A DNA stretch of 64,000 nucleotides from Apostichopus japonicus (taxonomy: Eukaryota > Echinodermata > Holothuroidea > Aspidochirotida > Stichopodidae), in assembly GCF_037975245.1 (NCBI RefSeq), contig NC_092565.1:8114999-8178998 (forward strand). Reading direction: 5' to 3'. Positions 41,901 to 56,900 of the stretch are shown in pieces (position 1 is the stretch's first letter; each line of letters begins with the position of its first letter). Made by a program: the position numbers and the translations under genes. The notes below the pieces were generated by a model. It was not told where the DNA came from. It saw nothing but the letters and a program-made list of their open reading frames with translations, and ran no database searches.

Positions 41901-44900
41901 AACTCAGACCATTTATTGACGAATGGCTTTTCTATGTCACTAACTGTCACATCATCTGACCGTTGCTCTTTTAAGTTGCTGAGGTTTTCCACTACCACTA
42001 ATGACAGTTATCTGTCATCAACTTTCAGAAGGGTAGTACCTTGGCAATAGTTAAGTTATCTAGAACTCTTTCCTGATGTTCTGGTACTCGACTTTAGGAG
42101 ACATTTTCCTCTGCTGCTTTATCAATCAGGTGATTCCATATAAACTTATAAGGCAAGGAATCACCTTGCGGCCTGTTGGGATTCCTGCAGAGGACACAGT
42201 ATGACTTACTGATGAATTATGTTGTTGATGGGTGATGAGCACTACAAATGTGATGTGGGTAAAGGGGTTAATGAAAAGTTGAAAACAGTGAGCTGCTCTC
42301 TAAATGCATTGGCTTCTTATATCTAGGCAAGATTTAAATTCCTCATTCAAACCTTATTTTATGAAAGCCAGGGTAACAATGTCCAACATAAAGTATAATG
42401 CTTGTAAGCGTAGACAGAACCACAAACAAAAATGATAGAAGAGTATAGTTCAAATAGTGGTAACCTACACAGTAGTGCATCATTTTCATGAAGTGTGACT
42501 TCAGCTGGTGGTGAATCCTGAAAATCTCTGGCTACACTGAAACCACAGAATTACAAACACAATGCAGAAGATGCTTCTTATAAAGCCATTATAACTGGAT
42601 AACAATATTCACACTACATTCAAGGTAGTCTATATTTCCTTCTTATTGTGTAGATGACACAAATTTACTTGTTATGTTTGTATGTTTTAAAATCTCCATT
42701 CCTTTAGGTTACTTAATTGTGCTGCATAAACGTTGCCTACAGGTGTATACCACTATTACCAGGTACCCTTATTTGAACTTAGCTGAATGATGCAAACATT
42801 TAATGCTCATAATCCCTCCACTTTGTCACACAAAGGTTAACTTATAGGTAGAGGGTGGGGAACCCTCCCCGTTCCCCATCCTTCCTCGGGCTGAAAATTT
42901 GACCTCCCATATCTCATTTCTGGCTATGATCCATGCCCTGCAGTATGTTGTGCACAATTTGTAAATAGGTCTGTAGACTCTCAATTGGTTGATTCATATC
43001 TGGAAGTTCTGTTTCACTGAGATACAGATGATATCTGATCATACTAAAGCATCCATGTTAAACATTTGCCACAGACTAGGCCATATCTGGTTTCCTGAGT
43101 GAACCCCATCGCACGAGGTATGATAACATTTATTAGCTCATTAAAGCTTGTTCTCAAATATTTCAAGCCCATATAGTCTTAAGTATAAACTACTTTGTAA
43201 ATTGATATTGGGAGAATAAATTCTACCATCTGTTTTGAATCTTTTTACATCCAGTTATGTTGGCAACTTGTCTAAAGAAGTGACTCAAGACTACATCCTT
43301 TACTTGTTCAGCCAGATCGGTGATGTCAAAGGCTGCAAAATGATACAAGATGTAAGTAAACACAGAAAGATGACCAGTAACTGATTCTTAATCTGCTCCT
43401 TAAGGATATATGACTTATGAATAATGTTCATCATATGCTATTAATTAGAGTGAAGAAGGGTACACGGTACTTTCATTCATGTCCAAAAGCTACAAGGCAA
43501 TATGGAGGAATATGTTATAAATACTTTAAATGTTGTATTGAGCATTGTGGTCAAATAGTTTTATAATGCAATGTAAATATTATAGGTTTGAGGTAGATCA
43601 TTAGTATTCATTAGGTCATATCATAATCTCCATTCCCTCTCTTCACCCAGGTGTATAAATGGGGGGGGGCACCTGGAGGTAACTTGTAAATCAATCTAGT
43701 TGTTTATGTTGTTGGAGATGAGTGGATGGGGTGCCCAGGAGTGACTGAGTGAGCTGTGCACACTTGGGTGTGTGGGTGATAAGTTACCAATGACATGTGG
43801 TTAATTGTTGTTAAGTCGTTTGAGAATGCCATGGCCTTGATACAAGACTGGAATTCTTCAACTTGTTTCTTGTTAGACCTGTGAATTTGATACTATGATT
43901 AACACATTGCATAACAGTCCTCATCACCCATGAACTCTTGCACCATGTTGACATAATATTGTTTTCTTTTTCCAAACAGCCTAATGGTGTAAATGATCCA
44001 TATTGCTTTGTAGAGTTCAATGATCGTAATGCAGCAGAGCATGCAAAGCACTCTGTAAATGGCCGAGTGGTAATTGGCAGGGTAAGTAATTAATTTTATT
44101 TCTTTCGCCATGTATAGGCGTATAGCTCATGACTTAATGTAAACTATTCTCTTACAGAATCCACCAGTTGAAACGATACCAAGATAAAAAAATTCTACCT
44201 GGTTTTGTCAAATCAAATGTTCATTTTGATGACGGTGGATATGACTCAAATGCACTGTGTACTATTAGTAGTGACCTGTGATTAAAATATTCCAAGGGAA
44301 ATCAAATTAGTGCTAATAATGTATATACTAGCTATGGGGAACTGAACCAATGGTTTGTATGTAAGGGGTCACTGCAGTTCAGAAGAGAGAGGCAATAACT
44401 GTGTTCAGTCAAGCAGAGCTTAATGTTATTACTCTGCCCCTTCTCCACATTTTCAAATGATTTCTAAGTATGCAATGCCATTGACAAACTTAAATAAGAT
44501 GAGGACAACAGTAGATCTATTGTACGGCATTGCAAGCGATCAGCACATTTGTGTGCCACTGTTACCAGCAATGTACTGCTATAGTAGTGCATTGAGCAAC
44601 GAAATTAATGCAAATTCTCGAATGGGCGCGAGGTATTGTATAAAATAAGTTGTTCGTTTCAAGCTGCTATTAGTCTTCCAACTGATCCTGTCTACCTGTG
44701 ATTGAATTGGACTTTCCTTAAAATTATAAAAACAAAATTGCTGTTTCCTGGTCTCACTTAGTTAAAATTGGCTATATTGTACGAGGGAATGTCAAGCTAC
44801 AAATTTAAAACCACTTTTGACAACAGGCCAGCTTAGACTATTCACAGTGGTCTCAAGCAATTTAACTTAGGTGAGGTCCAATGTATCGTATGCAATAACG

Positions 44901-47900
44901 TGAGTTTGGAGTTTGGCATTTAATTTTGTTAGTCTTAGGAGGAGCCAGTTTGACCTCATTTGTGCCATCATGAGTTGGGCGTTTGAGATGTACAGTTGCC
45001 CTTACACAAACTTGACCAAGTATCTATTTTGTCTCAATTTTAACTGAACATTGGCAGATCTGCTGCTGCTGTTGTAGCATCAAGATGTACCTTTCACCAT
45101 ACGCGCATTTACCAATGCATTGTTATTGTTGTTGTCATTATTGTTGTAAGCAGTGCATCTGTTCAAACTTTCACTGAAAGAAGTGTAACAATTTTCATTA
45201 AATTTTCCAAGTAAACAAACCGATATGAACATCAAGTATGAAAGGAGAATCACCTTATGATGATCATGAACTAATGGAACAACGCACACAAAAGCCTTTT
45301 TCTCCCTGTCCATTATTTTTAATATAATGGTAAATGAAGATGGAAAATTATTTTATTGTTCACTAAAATTCTCTACATATATAATTCACTACAAATTCCC
45401 AGACTGGAGGGGAATGGCTTGGACCAGTAGTAGATTTTACAGTCGGTCTCTCTGGTTTCCAGATACCCATTCCCATCACTTCAGAAGTAAAACATGTCAA
45501 TGCATTTTCTCTTTGTTATTTACTATTTGTTCTCTAGCAAAGAAGAGTATTGTTACTATTATTTTTAAACTTAAAATCCAGGGGACGCAACATCCAGAAA
45601 TGTTTGTCTACTCAGAAAAACTTATCCCTGCATGTGGCAGTAATATTGCGCCTTTAAAATGTTTTCTTCAAACAGTCACCATGAGGACTGGAATAAGCTG
45701 GGTTTTTTTTGAGAAGGACAACAATTTTTGGCTGGTTCAACACTACTGTCTAATATATTATAATAATTTAGAGTACAAGCAAATTTGCAGAACAAAGAGT
45801 TGCATGAACATTCTTGACTCTGATATAACCACAACAAATATACATGTTACAGGCACACTCCTGGCCAACTTTTTAGTTGATTGGTGGTATGTTACTATGT
45901 ATAATATTTCATATAGTTTGTGTAGCTCAGGAAAAATGGGTTTTCCTTCCCTTCCCACATTCCACCAACCCCCCCCCCCACCCCCAACACATCATTGGTG
46001 TTTAATGCACTAATATTATAACTTACATTGAACTGAAAGGCAGTTGTTTGACAATACTTAACTGGCACTTCCACACATGTGGGGATCGTGGAGTGAGCAT
46101 AATAGCTTGCAATTTATTCTAGAGAGCTTTTACCATGTGTGGTAGACCATATCAGATGGGAAAAGCGTGGATTTTTACTGGCTGAAACACCCACTAATTC
46201 TACAGTCGGCCAGGTATTAAACCCCAATCTCCCACACACTAGAATTCATTGTTACAATTACCACCGCCGATATTCCCTTGCCCTTGACCATACCTCTGGT
46301 TTATTCTCCCAGCAACAATGTTAAGTATTGAAGCTTGACTAACAAAGCACAATATACAGTATGCACTTACTTCCCCTTTCCATGCAACTTGGGGCAAAGG
46401 AAATGTCCTCACAAATAGGTTTCAACATACTGCCCTCATTCTGCCACAAGCCTGCCATTCATTTCCACATGATTTGTTTATTGGTGTTACTGAAATGATG
46501 AGCAAATTGATCATCCAATTGTATTTCCATTAACTCTAACTGTATGTATGATGTTAATTATCAAAGCAAAATGTTTGTGAGATACACTCATCTTAGCTAC
46601 CAATGAGTACCGGTAGTAGACAAAGAAAGTAGTCCTCTTATCACTGCCACAAACAGCAGGTGTCCATTTTGCCACAGTTCAACAATCAACACATGTTTAC
46701 ACTAGGGGTGCAACAGATGTTGGAGGTTTTGATATGCAAATATAAACGTATTCATAAATGGGGATTTAAACTGTGTGCAATGTCCACTGAACATTGGATA
46801 GGAGAGAATGCAACTGTTTATTTGGAATATCATCATCAACCAATGAAAATCAGTGTGTTGTTGCATGTGGGATGCAGTATCGCATGAGAGTGAATTTCAG
46901 AGCTTAGAAGGGAAGAGGATAGCGTACTAGGTAAACCACCCTCCTTTAACAATGTGGCAACAAACAACACTTGGTTATCAATATGCGGATCCTTATGCGT
47001 TGGCCAGCCGTAGACAGGTCGGGACAGGGTTGTTGTCCACACCAGGGGGACTACTTTCACCTAGTCTAATCACCTACCCTCAAGTAGACACGTCTAGTGG
47101 GTTAATGGTGCTACCATGTAATGTACCACAAACAGTACCTGTATATCTACCAGCTTCTACTATTAATACCGGCGAGGTAAGACTTATTTTGTTGTTGTTT
47201 GTTAATAAGCATTATTTTTGTTTGTGAGGTGATAGGTGGGAGGGTAGGCAACAGGTGTAATCTTTGGCTGTCGGCAACCCCATGTTGTATTGAAATACCG
47301 TGTGGATAGGCACTCCCAAGTTATTCACCACCAGTCTTCGGCATAAACAAAAACTAACATGAATTTAAGGAGTATTCCCCTGGATGAAGATCAAAGAAGA
47401 AAAGGATGATTAATGAATGTTAAGTTCGTCATGCTTGTAGTTAAAGTAACAAAGCTTCCTTTTTTACATGGGTAAAGTTTTCCCCTGCAATTTTTAGTTG
47501 GATAGATTCATTTGTGGTTCGTGTTCAGTAGATTTGGTCATTTGACTATTAATTTAAGTGTTCACTGTTAGGAACATATAGCTTGCACACAGCATGAGCT
47601 TTATATTTTTGTGTAATATTTTTGTGATTACATAATAAACATGCTATACTAGGAGGTATGACACAAAGTTAAAATTTTAATCATGTTCCCCCTCTAGTAC
47701 CTGTTATATTCGGTTTACAGTCCCATGTAAATTAACCTGACATATTTGTTGTGCTGAAAAATTTACTTGTTATTGAGTTGACTCTGTTGAAAGTCTCTTT
47801 CGCTTCTTAGTTAGCTTACCTCAGTATAACAAGTCAGACTCATTATAGGTTTTCAAAATAGTTTAGAAATCTCATGTTGCAGTTTCTAATGAATGTGAGT

Positions 47901-50900
47901 TTAGGTAATATTGTTTCTTTATTAATCACTGTCAATATGTCCCAGGGACTACACTACAAAGTCTTCATCTTTAAATCTCTGTTAACTTCATTTTACAAAG
48001 ACCTCTAGAAACAAATTGTTGTGATTATTTGAATGGTATTTGAACATAAGAATTCCATGTACAGTTGAAACTTTGAGAATGTGAATACTGCATCGAATAG
48101 ATGAGCCTTTGCATTCACTGTCACAGCGAGACCCAGTTTTTAGCCATATCTATATCTATGCTATATGCTATATCTATTGAGTAGTAAGAATTTTCACTTC
48201 ATCAAAACCTACCGTACAGTACTAGTAGCCATTGAGAAATGCTCACTAAATTAACATCTGCCGTAAGTACTGGCCAGCCAATAAACGATATCGACCAAAT
48301 TAATACCTTTCATATTTTCCACCCGGTAAGAATGCTCACAGAAATAACATTTATCATCATTAATTGGAAGGCTGAATCGTTTATAACTTTCTGACCAAGA
48401 AACAGAGGGATTACAAAATTTAACATCTGGAGTCGACGATATTCTTGCGGCCCAAAATGGTTAAGATTGATTTCATTTAAAAAATTCTCAGATGGTGGAG
48501 AAAAATTCCAAAATGTTTCAGTTTTCATGGTGAATACTGAGCTTTAAAAGTTTCTAGATGACAAAATGTTAATTACCAAATTGAACCTTTACCTGCTCAC
48601 TAACTGTCCTTTTTAATGCAAAAGCTGCTTTAATAGCCACAGTAATTACAACTAGCTGTTGGTGTCTTGTGCTGTGGTCATAGAAAGAGTAGAACACTTG
48701 GGTGGTAGTATTAATTTGGCATAGCAACAAAATTATGTAGCTACTAATTTTATTTTAATAATAATAATGGAGATATAAGTTTGTTCATTTAATGCCTTAT
48801 TTATACAGTTCTAAATATCATTGTTCTTATCCTGACTGGATTCCAACCAAATATGATTAAATGATAATAAAAGTTGGTTCCATATTGCTTTGTATTGTAT
48901 TGCATTGTTATTAATCTAAAGTTACTCTACTTTTATGCAATGTCCTCTGTCTTCTAGGTCCCAAATAAACTTTAAATTACAGAAGGAAATATTGATGCAG
49001 TCATGGAATTTTCAAACAGTATTTATTGATACATCTTCCTGTGAGCTTTGGTTCACACTGGAAAGTATAATGCTCCAGAGAGGACATGAAGGCTGAAATC
49101 CTCTCACTGTGTCTTCTGTGTGAGGTTATACATAGCCTATCAGTTGAAACTGTTTAAATGTTCTATAAAGGAAATGTGTTGCATATATTTTATGAGGGGG
49201 ACTTCTGTATGTTAAGATAGATATCCATTAAGTTATACACAATTCTTATGTGCTCAGGGGCATAAAGGATTAACTGTATTGTGCTTCACAATAGCGGCTT
49301 GCTACAACTCCTTGTTGATTGTGAAAACAAAATTGATTAGAAATGGAGTGACCAAGGTCTCCACAGTCCACACTACACCATTGAAAGCAGGACAGATATA
49401 TATTACTCACAGGATAAATCTCATTTGCTTTGATTGTTGAATTATAAACGTTGCCACCTATTCACACAGATTCACACCGTTGTTGTCCGTGTACCAGAAG
49501 GTACACGTGGCTCACCTGCCTAGCCTTTGTGTGCTTTGTTCCACACCACCTGTTTGTTCACACAAAACTTTGCACTGTGAGGTGTGTGTATATATCAATG
49601 TGTATATACTCTGCATCATAATGAGAAATATCATCAGTACAGTTGAGTGCAGCTCTCTGGTCATTCACCAATGGAAGCATAAATATATTTTATCTCATCT
49701 CCCTACATGTAATGTATAGGGAGATGAGATGTTATACTTCACCCCCTCCCCCCATCAGAAATGTGTTGAAGTGTGTGACTGTGTGAGTGAGCAAAGAAGT
49801 GTCGCAAACTCCTAGATCATAAGTCTGATCAAGTTCAACTTGTTGGGTAGGTGCCTGACGATTTTAACTCGTGCCTGTGTGATTAATGATGTCATAGGTC
49901 ACAAAACCTTAAAATTGGTTTTTAGCCATGTTCTGCTTGTCAACATGTAGAGAAAGATGAGACAAATTTTTAAAATAGGACAGATTTAGGTGTTTAGGGT
50001 AAGGTCAAAGCTCAATTGAGGTCAAATTGGCTTAAATTTTGCAAACAAAGTGTGTTCCAAACTCATCCTAAATCATAAGTCTGATCAATTCCAAACTTGG
50101 TGGGTAGATGCCTGACCATGTAAACTTGTGCCTGCGTGTTTGATGACATCATAGGTCAAACGTCTCAAATTCGTTTTAGCCATTTTGTGCTTGTCAAATT
50201 GTTGTGTGGAGATGAGAGCCACAACTCCATGGATTGCCCTCGTGTATAGCTTGTTGGAACTGGGAAAGTTTCAGTTGCATCTGGAGTAAAGATGGTAGCA
50301 GCAACCACCTTCCCCCTCTCACTACTTCCAACACCTCCACACCCCCCCCCCCCCATGGGATAATCTGCCTAAGCGGATTTATTCAAGTCTCAGAGAATGG
50401 GTGGATGAAATTCATTGATTAACCAGTGGTCAAATAACATCTTAAGTTTAATATATTTTATCATACTTGGACAAAATGATTCACTGCTAAATTGAATCAA
50501 ATGGCTTGTTTTTAAAATGAAGGTTAAAGGTCGTCAGGGATATTTTGGAAAGTAATTACATTATCTCTGGAATGCTTCTTCTTGATCAGAATACTAAGGA
50601 TTTGAATGAAAGTTCAGTGCTGAAATAGCAACTGTGCAAACCTCCACAGTAAAATACAAATTATGGCCTACTCTGTATGTCCATCTACACTACAGCTTAA
50701 TTTGTTTCTTTCTTTCATTTCAGAACATCAAGGTTAACTGGGCAACAACATCTGCTAAGAAAGAAAGTAAGTATTATTTAATTTAAAACTGCACTGACAG
50801 GTTTGAGAGGGGGACAGAGTTTTATTAATTTAATTCTTGCTCAATTTTCTGTTTGAGATTCCGTAATAGTCAGCAGGGACAATCCTTTCAGAGGTTTCTA

Positions 50901-53900
50901 AGTCGTTCGTTTAAAACCTTAACCATTACTGTAAATTGAAGTTAAAATGATTCACATTTGCCTATGGATTTCATGGATTCAATGCATACATCCTTACAAA
51001 GAGTGAGTGTAATTTACCTACTCATTCTTTATGTAGATTATTAAAGGAATAGAAAGAAATGGGATAACCTTATTATAAACATCAATGTATTAATTTCTTG
51101 TTTATTTGGATATGTAATGGAGTAATATGGAATTATTTTCTATGTTTCTTGAGCCTGACATATTCATCTCCCAAGTATCAAAGTTGTGCTAACAAAAACA
51201 AAGTTTTACTTTGAATCTTAACAAGTTTGGTCACATCTTCCTACATTCTCCAAAAATAACGTCTTTTTTTGGTTCCAGAATTTACCTATCAGCGGGGTAC
51301 AAGATCTTTTCCTGGTAATTGCTCCTCTTTATTTTAGTTGTAACTGGGGACCTAAAAGAAGACCTCAACAACCCTCTGTAACATTGCTACTTACTTAGGC
51401 CTTTTCATTCAGGGCAAATTTTAAGAAGTTTTCGCAGTTGTCTGTTGATAACCTATACCTTGAAACTAATTTCAGACAGTAAATTTGGGTCATCCCCCTT
51501 CCCCCCCCCCCAAAAAAAAAAATCTTATGTATTGTAGTTGCATGGCACAGCCAGTGTACTGTCACACAAGTACAACCATGTTTGTGTAATAAAATGTCAT
51601 AGCCGTAACTAGACATCTCCTTACTGTGAAAATTGCATAACATATAAAGCATGTATTTAGTGAAGAATTGCGCCAAAATATGTGATGGGAACGTTCCAAA
51701 AATGTGTTCCCACCTACCCATGTGCTTATTTCTGTCAGTCCCCAAGTACCTGTTATTTTACACATTTGACCTAAAACTCAACTAGGCCTATATACTAAGG
51801 GCATAAATAAGCCCAATGTTACTACGTATATGCTATGCAGGCCTTCAGTTATGTATACAACTTTAACAACTCTTTGTTTATGCCGTGAACTAATTTATAC
51901 TGCAAGGCCGCATAATAATATTTACTACGTACTTCCTAAAGTTGCTTTTTACAAAATCAACACATTGGATGTTTCACTCCCAATGATGTTTTGAGTGATC
52001 TATGAAAAAGTTTTGTAACTTGCAAATGTGCAGCTCTATAGTCTGTCAATTGAACAGTGCAATATCCCATTGAACGAATGACTTGTGAAAACATGCATTG
52101 CACAATTGATGAATTCCTTAAAGCATTTAGTTTGGTATATTTGTATAAAATTGCTATAAGTGTAAGCAATGGGAGATAAGTTGCAGTATAATTTGCAAAA
52201 CAACAAGTTTTTTACAAGAAAGTTATGGCAATTATAAGGCTTTTGGATATCATACATGTGCTATGCCTAATGAACCTGTTCTTTCATTGCTGGCACTAAG
52301 ACTATCACTCCAGGAGGTTGTGGCTATTTATAGATTAGTTTGAAAGTCCCTAGAAACTATATCAAACAACTCTTATTGTTAAATGGTTATATCCAAATGA
52401 AACGTTCCTTGATTCTTCCAAGTACGGAGAGGTTCTGTTCAACCCTTATGGGGACCGTTCCACTAAATTGGCCACAGGTGGTGGGGGGGGGGTGTTCTAC
52501 TTCTGAGCAGCCAGGTTGTAACTGTGTGGATTGGATAGTAATTTTTCCAGGTTCCCATCTCTAGCCAAAATGTCTTGAACCAATTGCACGAACTTGAGTT
52601 TAAAACCATATGTTAAAAAAGGTCTTGAACCCGATTATCGTCATGAATTATTGGTATCTGCTGATATCAGTCTGTAACCGATATTGATTTTCAAAACAAA
52701 TAGGTCTTTGTCAGAGTTGAGTGAGAGTGTTGTGGTTAAAGCAGTGGACTCGAGCTCTAAGGTTTGCCGGTTCGAGTCCTGACCAGATCATTACGTTGTG
52801 TCCTTGGGCAAGGCACTTTATCTCCAATGCCCCTCTGGGCCCAGGTGTATCAATTGGGACCTGTGAAATAAACTGCCAGTTGGGTGCTGTTCAACTGCTG
52901 CCACGTGGAGGGATTGTCTCTGTTTGACCGGTTATGTTTGACCAGGGATATATTGGGCGCTGTTTGGCTGCTGCCATATCTCTATATTGACCAGGGTAGT
53001 ATTGTGATGCGCCTTGAGCACTGTGTATCAGTGGATATGTCTGCGCTTTATAAATCTTCAGTATTTATTAATTAATACTGAAAATATGAAAATATTGTGG
53101 CCTTGTGGTACAAACATTTCGAACTGTGTAACTCAAGTAACTTGATCACCCTTACCTTACAGCAACACAACAAGTGACTAATCATTCTTGCAAGTCACAC
53201 TCCTGTAAGGCACGGACTGTGGACAATGTTGATACATCATAACAACAATGTTGTATCATTAGATCTATAGGCTACTTAGGTTTGCCTTTCGAACCACTTA
53301 AAGAGTATTTGCTGGAAGCAGTCAGGGCCCATTTTCCCTGCTACTTGAGGAAAATGCTAGCAAATATGCATAAACTTATAACTGCATATCCTTGACTACT
53401 AGTGAATCCTCCAACTTGTAAATTTGACCAATCAGGTCAAGTATCGCCTACCAATTTTATACAATACATTTTTTAGTTTTTAAAATTAGTTACCCATAAC
53501 AGCCTTACAGTAGGATTTGTAGTATCGGTTATCGGCAAATGCATATAGTAAACATGTCGGTGCAACTCAAGTTAAAAAAAATACGGGAAATTCACAGCTT
53601 GTTGGTGAAAGATTATGGATGGGACTAAATTGTGTGAGATTGTTCTTAAGACATCTAATCTACCCTGACATCTTCTCCTTAATTTCTATTCCACCATTTG
53701 CAAACTTTGTTCAGGCACTTTCTGCCACCCGCCCCCAAAATAGATTTTATTGCAGCTCCCAGATTCCTTTAAACCATTATATATCATATTCAGGTTTAAG
53801 TATTGCAACTTAAACTGTTAAACTTTCTGCTGTTCCGCATCTATTTGAATGGGATCATTCAGTTTTCTGCATTAGTTCTTAAGAAAACATTACAGCAGAA

Positions 53901-56900
53901 AAATGCGGCATAATGTTTTAATTTGCATATGTAAGTCATTTATGATAGGCTGATCACTTGTTAAACAGTAAGAAGAGGGGAGGTTTGGTAATCTAAAACA
54001 AAATATGGTTGTCCCCGACAATCGGACCACAATTAAAAATTTGCCCTGTCTCCTCTTGATTTAACACTGCGAGGTATTAACTGCAGGCTATGAGCTCAAC
54101 TACACTCTGAATGAGTCTTACAAGTTTTAATTGCTTCATTTAATTAAATAAAACTTGTTCATTTTCTTTTCCATCTTTTTAAGTAAAGGCTCTTACAAAC
54201 TAAAAAGTTTTGAAGAATTGTGAAGCTCTTTTGTGTTTTTTAATACATTTATTTTTTGCAGCTAAATGTATGCAGTGCACAGTTTCTAACAAAATCTCCA
54301 CAATTTGCCTGTTGCAGTGCATTGTGTGCTAGTGAGTCCTTTCTTAGAGCTTTGTTCACATTTGAGAACGCACAGAGGATGTAACCCCACAAAGGACGAT
54401 CAAGATTGGAATGTGAACGCTCGCTAAATGTGAACCCGTCCAGGTTAAGTTTTGTTATCTCTCTGTGGGATAACGAAACCCTGATCTCCTTGCAATCTCA
54501 AATGTGAACAAGGCCTTAGAGATGTATGTCACATCTACTCTTGATTCAAGGACAACTTTTGTGGCTTCATGGTGTTGTAGATTTACATTTCCGATTTCAT
54601 TGACTATTTCTACCGTTCTTTAAAAGGACTAAATCAGAGATACCCCAACGTTGCTGTTTACAGCAACCATGAAACAAAACATTATTGTAGTACATTAGTG
54701 TGTCATTACATCTGGAACAGATTCAAAGCAATTAGCAGGTATTGGGAATTGAAACGGCGTTGTGCACTATAGGGATACTAACAATTCTGTTTCTACCTAA
54801 AATATGCACTTTCTAGTCTAACCAGCAGGTATGAGAAAAGGTGTTAAATGTGAATTACTGTTTATTCCTATTCAAAAGGAAATAGAATAATAATGACATG
54901 TATACATGCTATGCTTTGGCTTTCAAAGGGTGACTTTAAGGCAGAATTTTAGTCTTTCAATGCATCATACAAGTTTGTTTTATGTAAGTCCTCAAAATAA
55001 CAACTTTCTGTCCAAATTTGGAATGCACTTCAATCTTCAGTATGTATACCCTTTCATCATTGGTTTATTGTTAACTTCACATCTATCAAACTAATAAAGT
55101 GAAAATCAAGAAAGGCAAAACAATTTGCTGTCAGATCGCAACTATGACATTCAGGATTGATTGCTTTTTACCGCTGGGTAAAACAAGGTATTAACCATAT
55201 TTTACAAAAAGGTTTTCCCACCTGAAAATTGGGAACACCTTTTTGTATTTTAGTCTTTATTCATAATTTTTTGTCAGAAGTATAAACATGAAACTTTTTT
55301 TCATATGATAACTAGATAAGAATACATACATGTCATACAGTAACAGATATTAGAAATTGAGATATCTAGTTTTACAGTTCAAAACAGCCTGGCAAGCAAC
55401 TAAGTGAAAGTCCACGACACCTTGTACCGACCCATTGTAAAGGAAAGTAACATTATAACCGTAATGAAATGCAAAGCATAACTAATCAATGCTACTGTAT
55501 TAACATAGCAGGGTTTATCCATGTACAAACATAATCTAACTTCTGTAATACATCGTAAAACAGTTGAATGTTATTGGTGTATCCTACATGTGTCTCCCAG
55601 TTCATATTTGTTTCCAATTACATCGATATATGAGTTGCAACTTTCATTCAATCACACTAGTAGACATATCAAAACTAATGGGGATTGTTTGTATTACATG
55701 GAATCCCAACCTATGGGGTAAAATGTAGAAATCTGACATATAAATAGTGTTTCGAGTTTTTGGGCAGTTCAAGTCTTGGAATACCATACTAAAATCAAAG
55801 GTTCCATTCATTACCAAACTCTTTCATCCTGGTTAGCTAAACTAAGGTTGGTGGTCTTCCAGGAGAAATCCAATCTTATGCTCTTTCAAATGGTTAAAAA
55901 TGATAAAAACCATAATGAGCTTATCTTGTTAATAGCCACCAGATTTATAGAGTAAGGTTTGTGTGTGACTAGTTAATGATGTCCTGTCCAGGTTGATATT
56001 GGTTTAATGATACTTGGACACAATTGGAATTTTTGGATATTGGGTCATTTGGAATGTTTAAATCCAGGTCATTTAGGCCATTTCAAATATTCATATGCTC
56101 TTTCCACAGGAGTTTGCATTTGTCAGTTTTTTTTTGTGTGATGCTTTACCAATTGTCATAATTTGCATTATACATGTGTAGGAATGTGTCCTCCAAGATT
56201 ATCTACACTAGATGTCATTTGGCAACAGGAAGTTTATCAAATTTCAATGATCTAAGCTGCATGTTGGTTTTCTTAGTTGTGGCTCAGTTGAGGTAACTTG
56301 CAGCCATTGTGTAGTCATTTACAATGGGTATCATATTAAGGTCTATAAGAATTGTCCAGTTGTAGATAAGATGGCACTAATTGTAATCCTCTGAGATGCT
56401 TTGCTAGAACAAACTGTTTACCAAACCATTCCATTAGCTATTCTGAAGGAGGTCTCTAGAAGAAATTACATCAAGTTTAAAGTCAACCCGGTAAACCAAT
56501 CACCATCCCTTATAAGTGACTATATATGCTTCACAGGAACTATTGTATTGTAATTATTACTAGCTTCCCTGGGCCTTTTAACATCATCTTTTTACTTTAC
56601 TTAAAATATGTACGTAGCTATTTTTTTCTCTCCAATGTAGCCATCATTGTCAATGTAGCCATCATGTAGTTTGGGACAGATAACAAAGTTAGTTCATATT
56701 TGCAGAAGTGTCCTGATGGATAAAACCCAATTTTTCAATTGTGATGGCTTTGGGCTGCTACTGTAGTCAATTGATCAATGTGTACTTACATATCCATCAA
56801 TACCTTCTGGTCATTTTGCTCATTCACATTTCTGAGGATGTATTTATATTAGTGAATTCATTTTTATAATTTTATGCTACATTTACTTCACCTTGTCACA

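Noticed and set aside
45327-46013. 228-codon open frame on the + strand
   Set aside because: Longest open frame of the window outside true exons, but Phe/Ser/Tyr-rich, ending in a poly-C tract read as prolines, with no domain; it overlaps repeat-like sequence and TIA1 intron 4. Probably chance.
52720-52800. Apparent tRNA gene (A and B boxes)
   Set aside because: No complete cloverleaf, and it is followed by a body shared with other copies; it is the head of a SINE.
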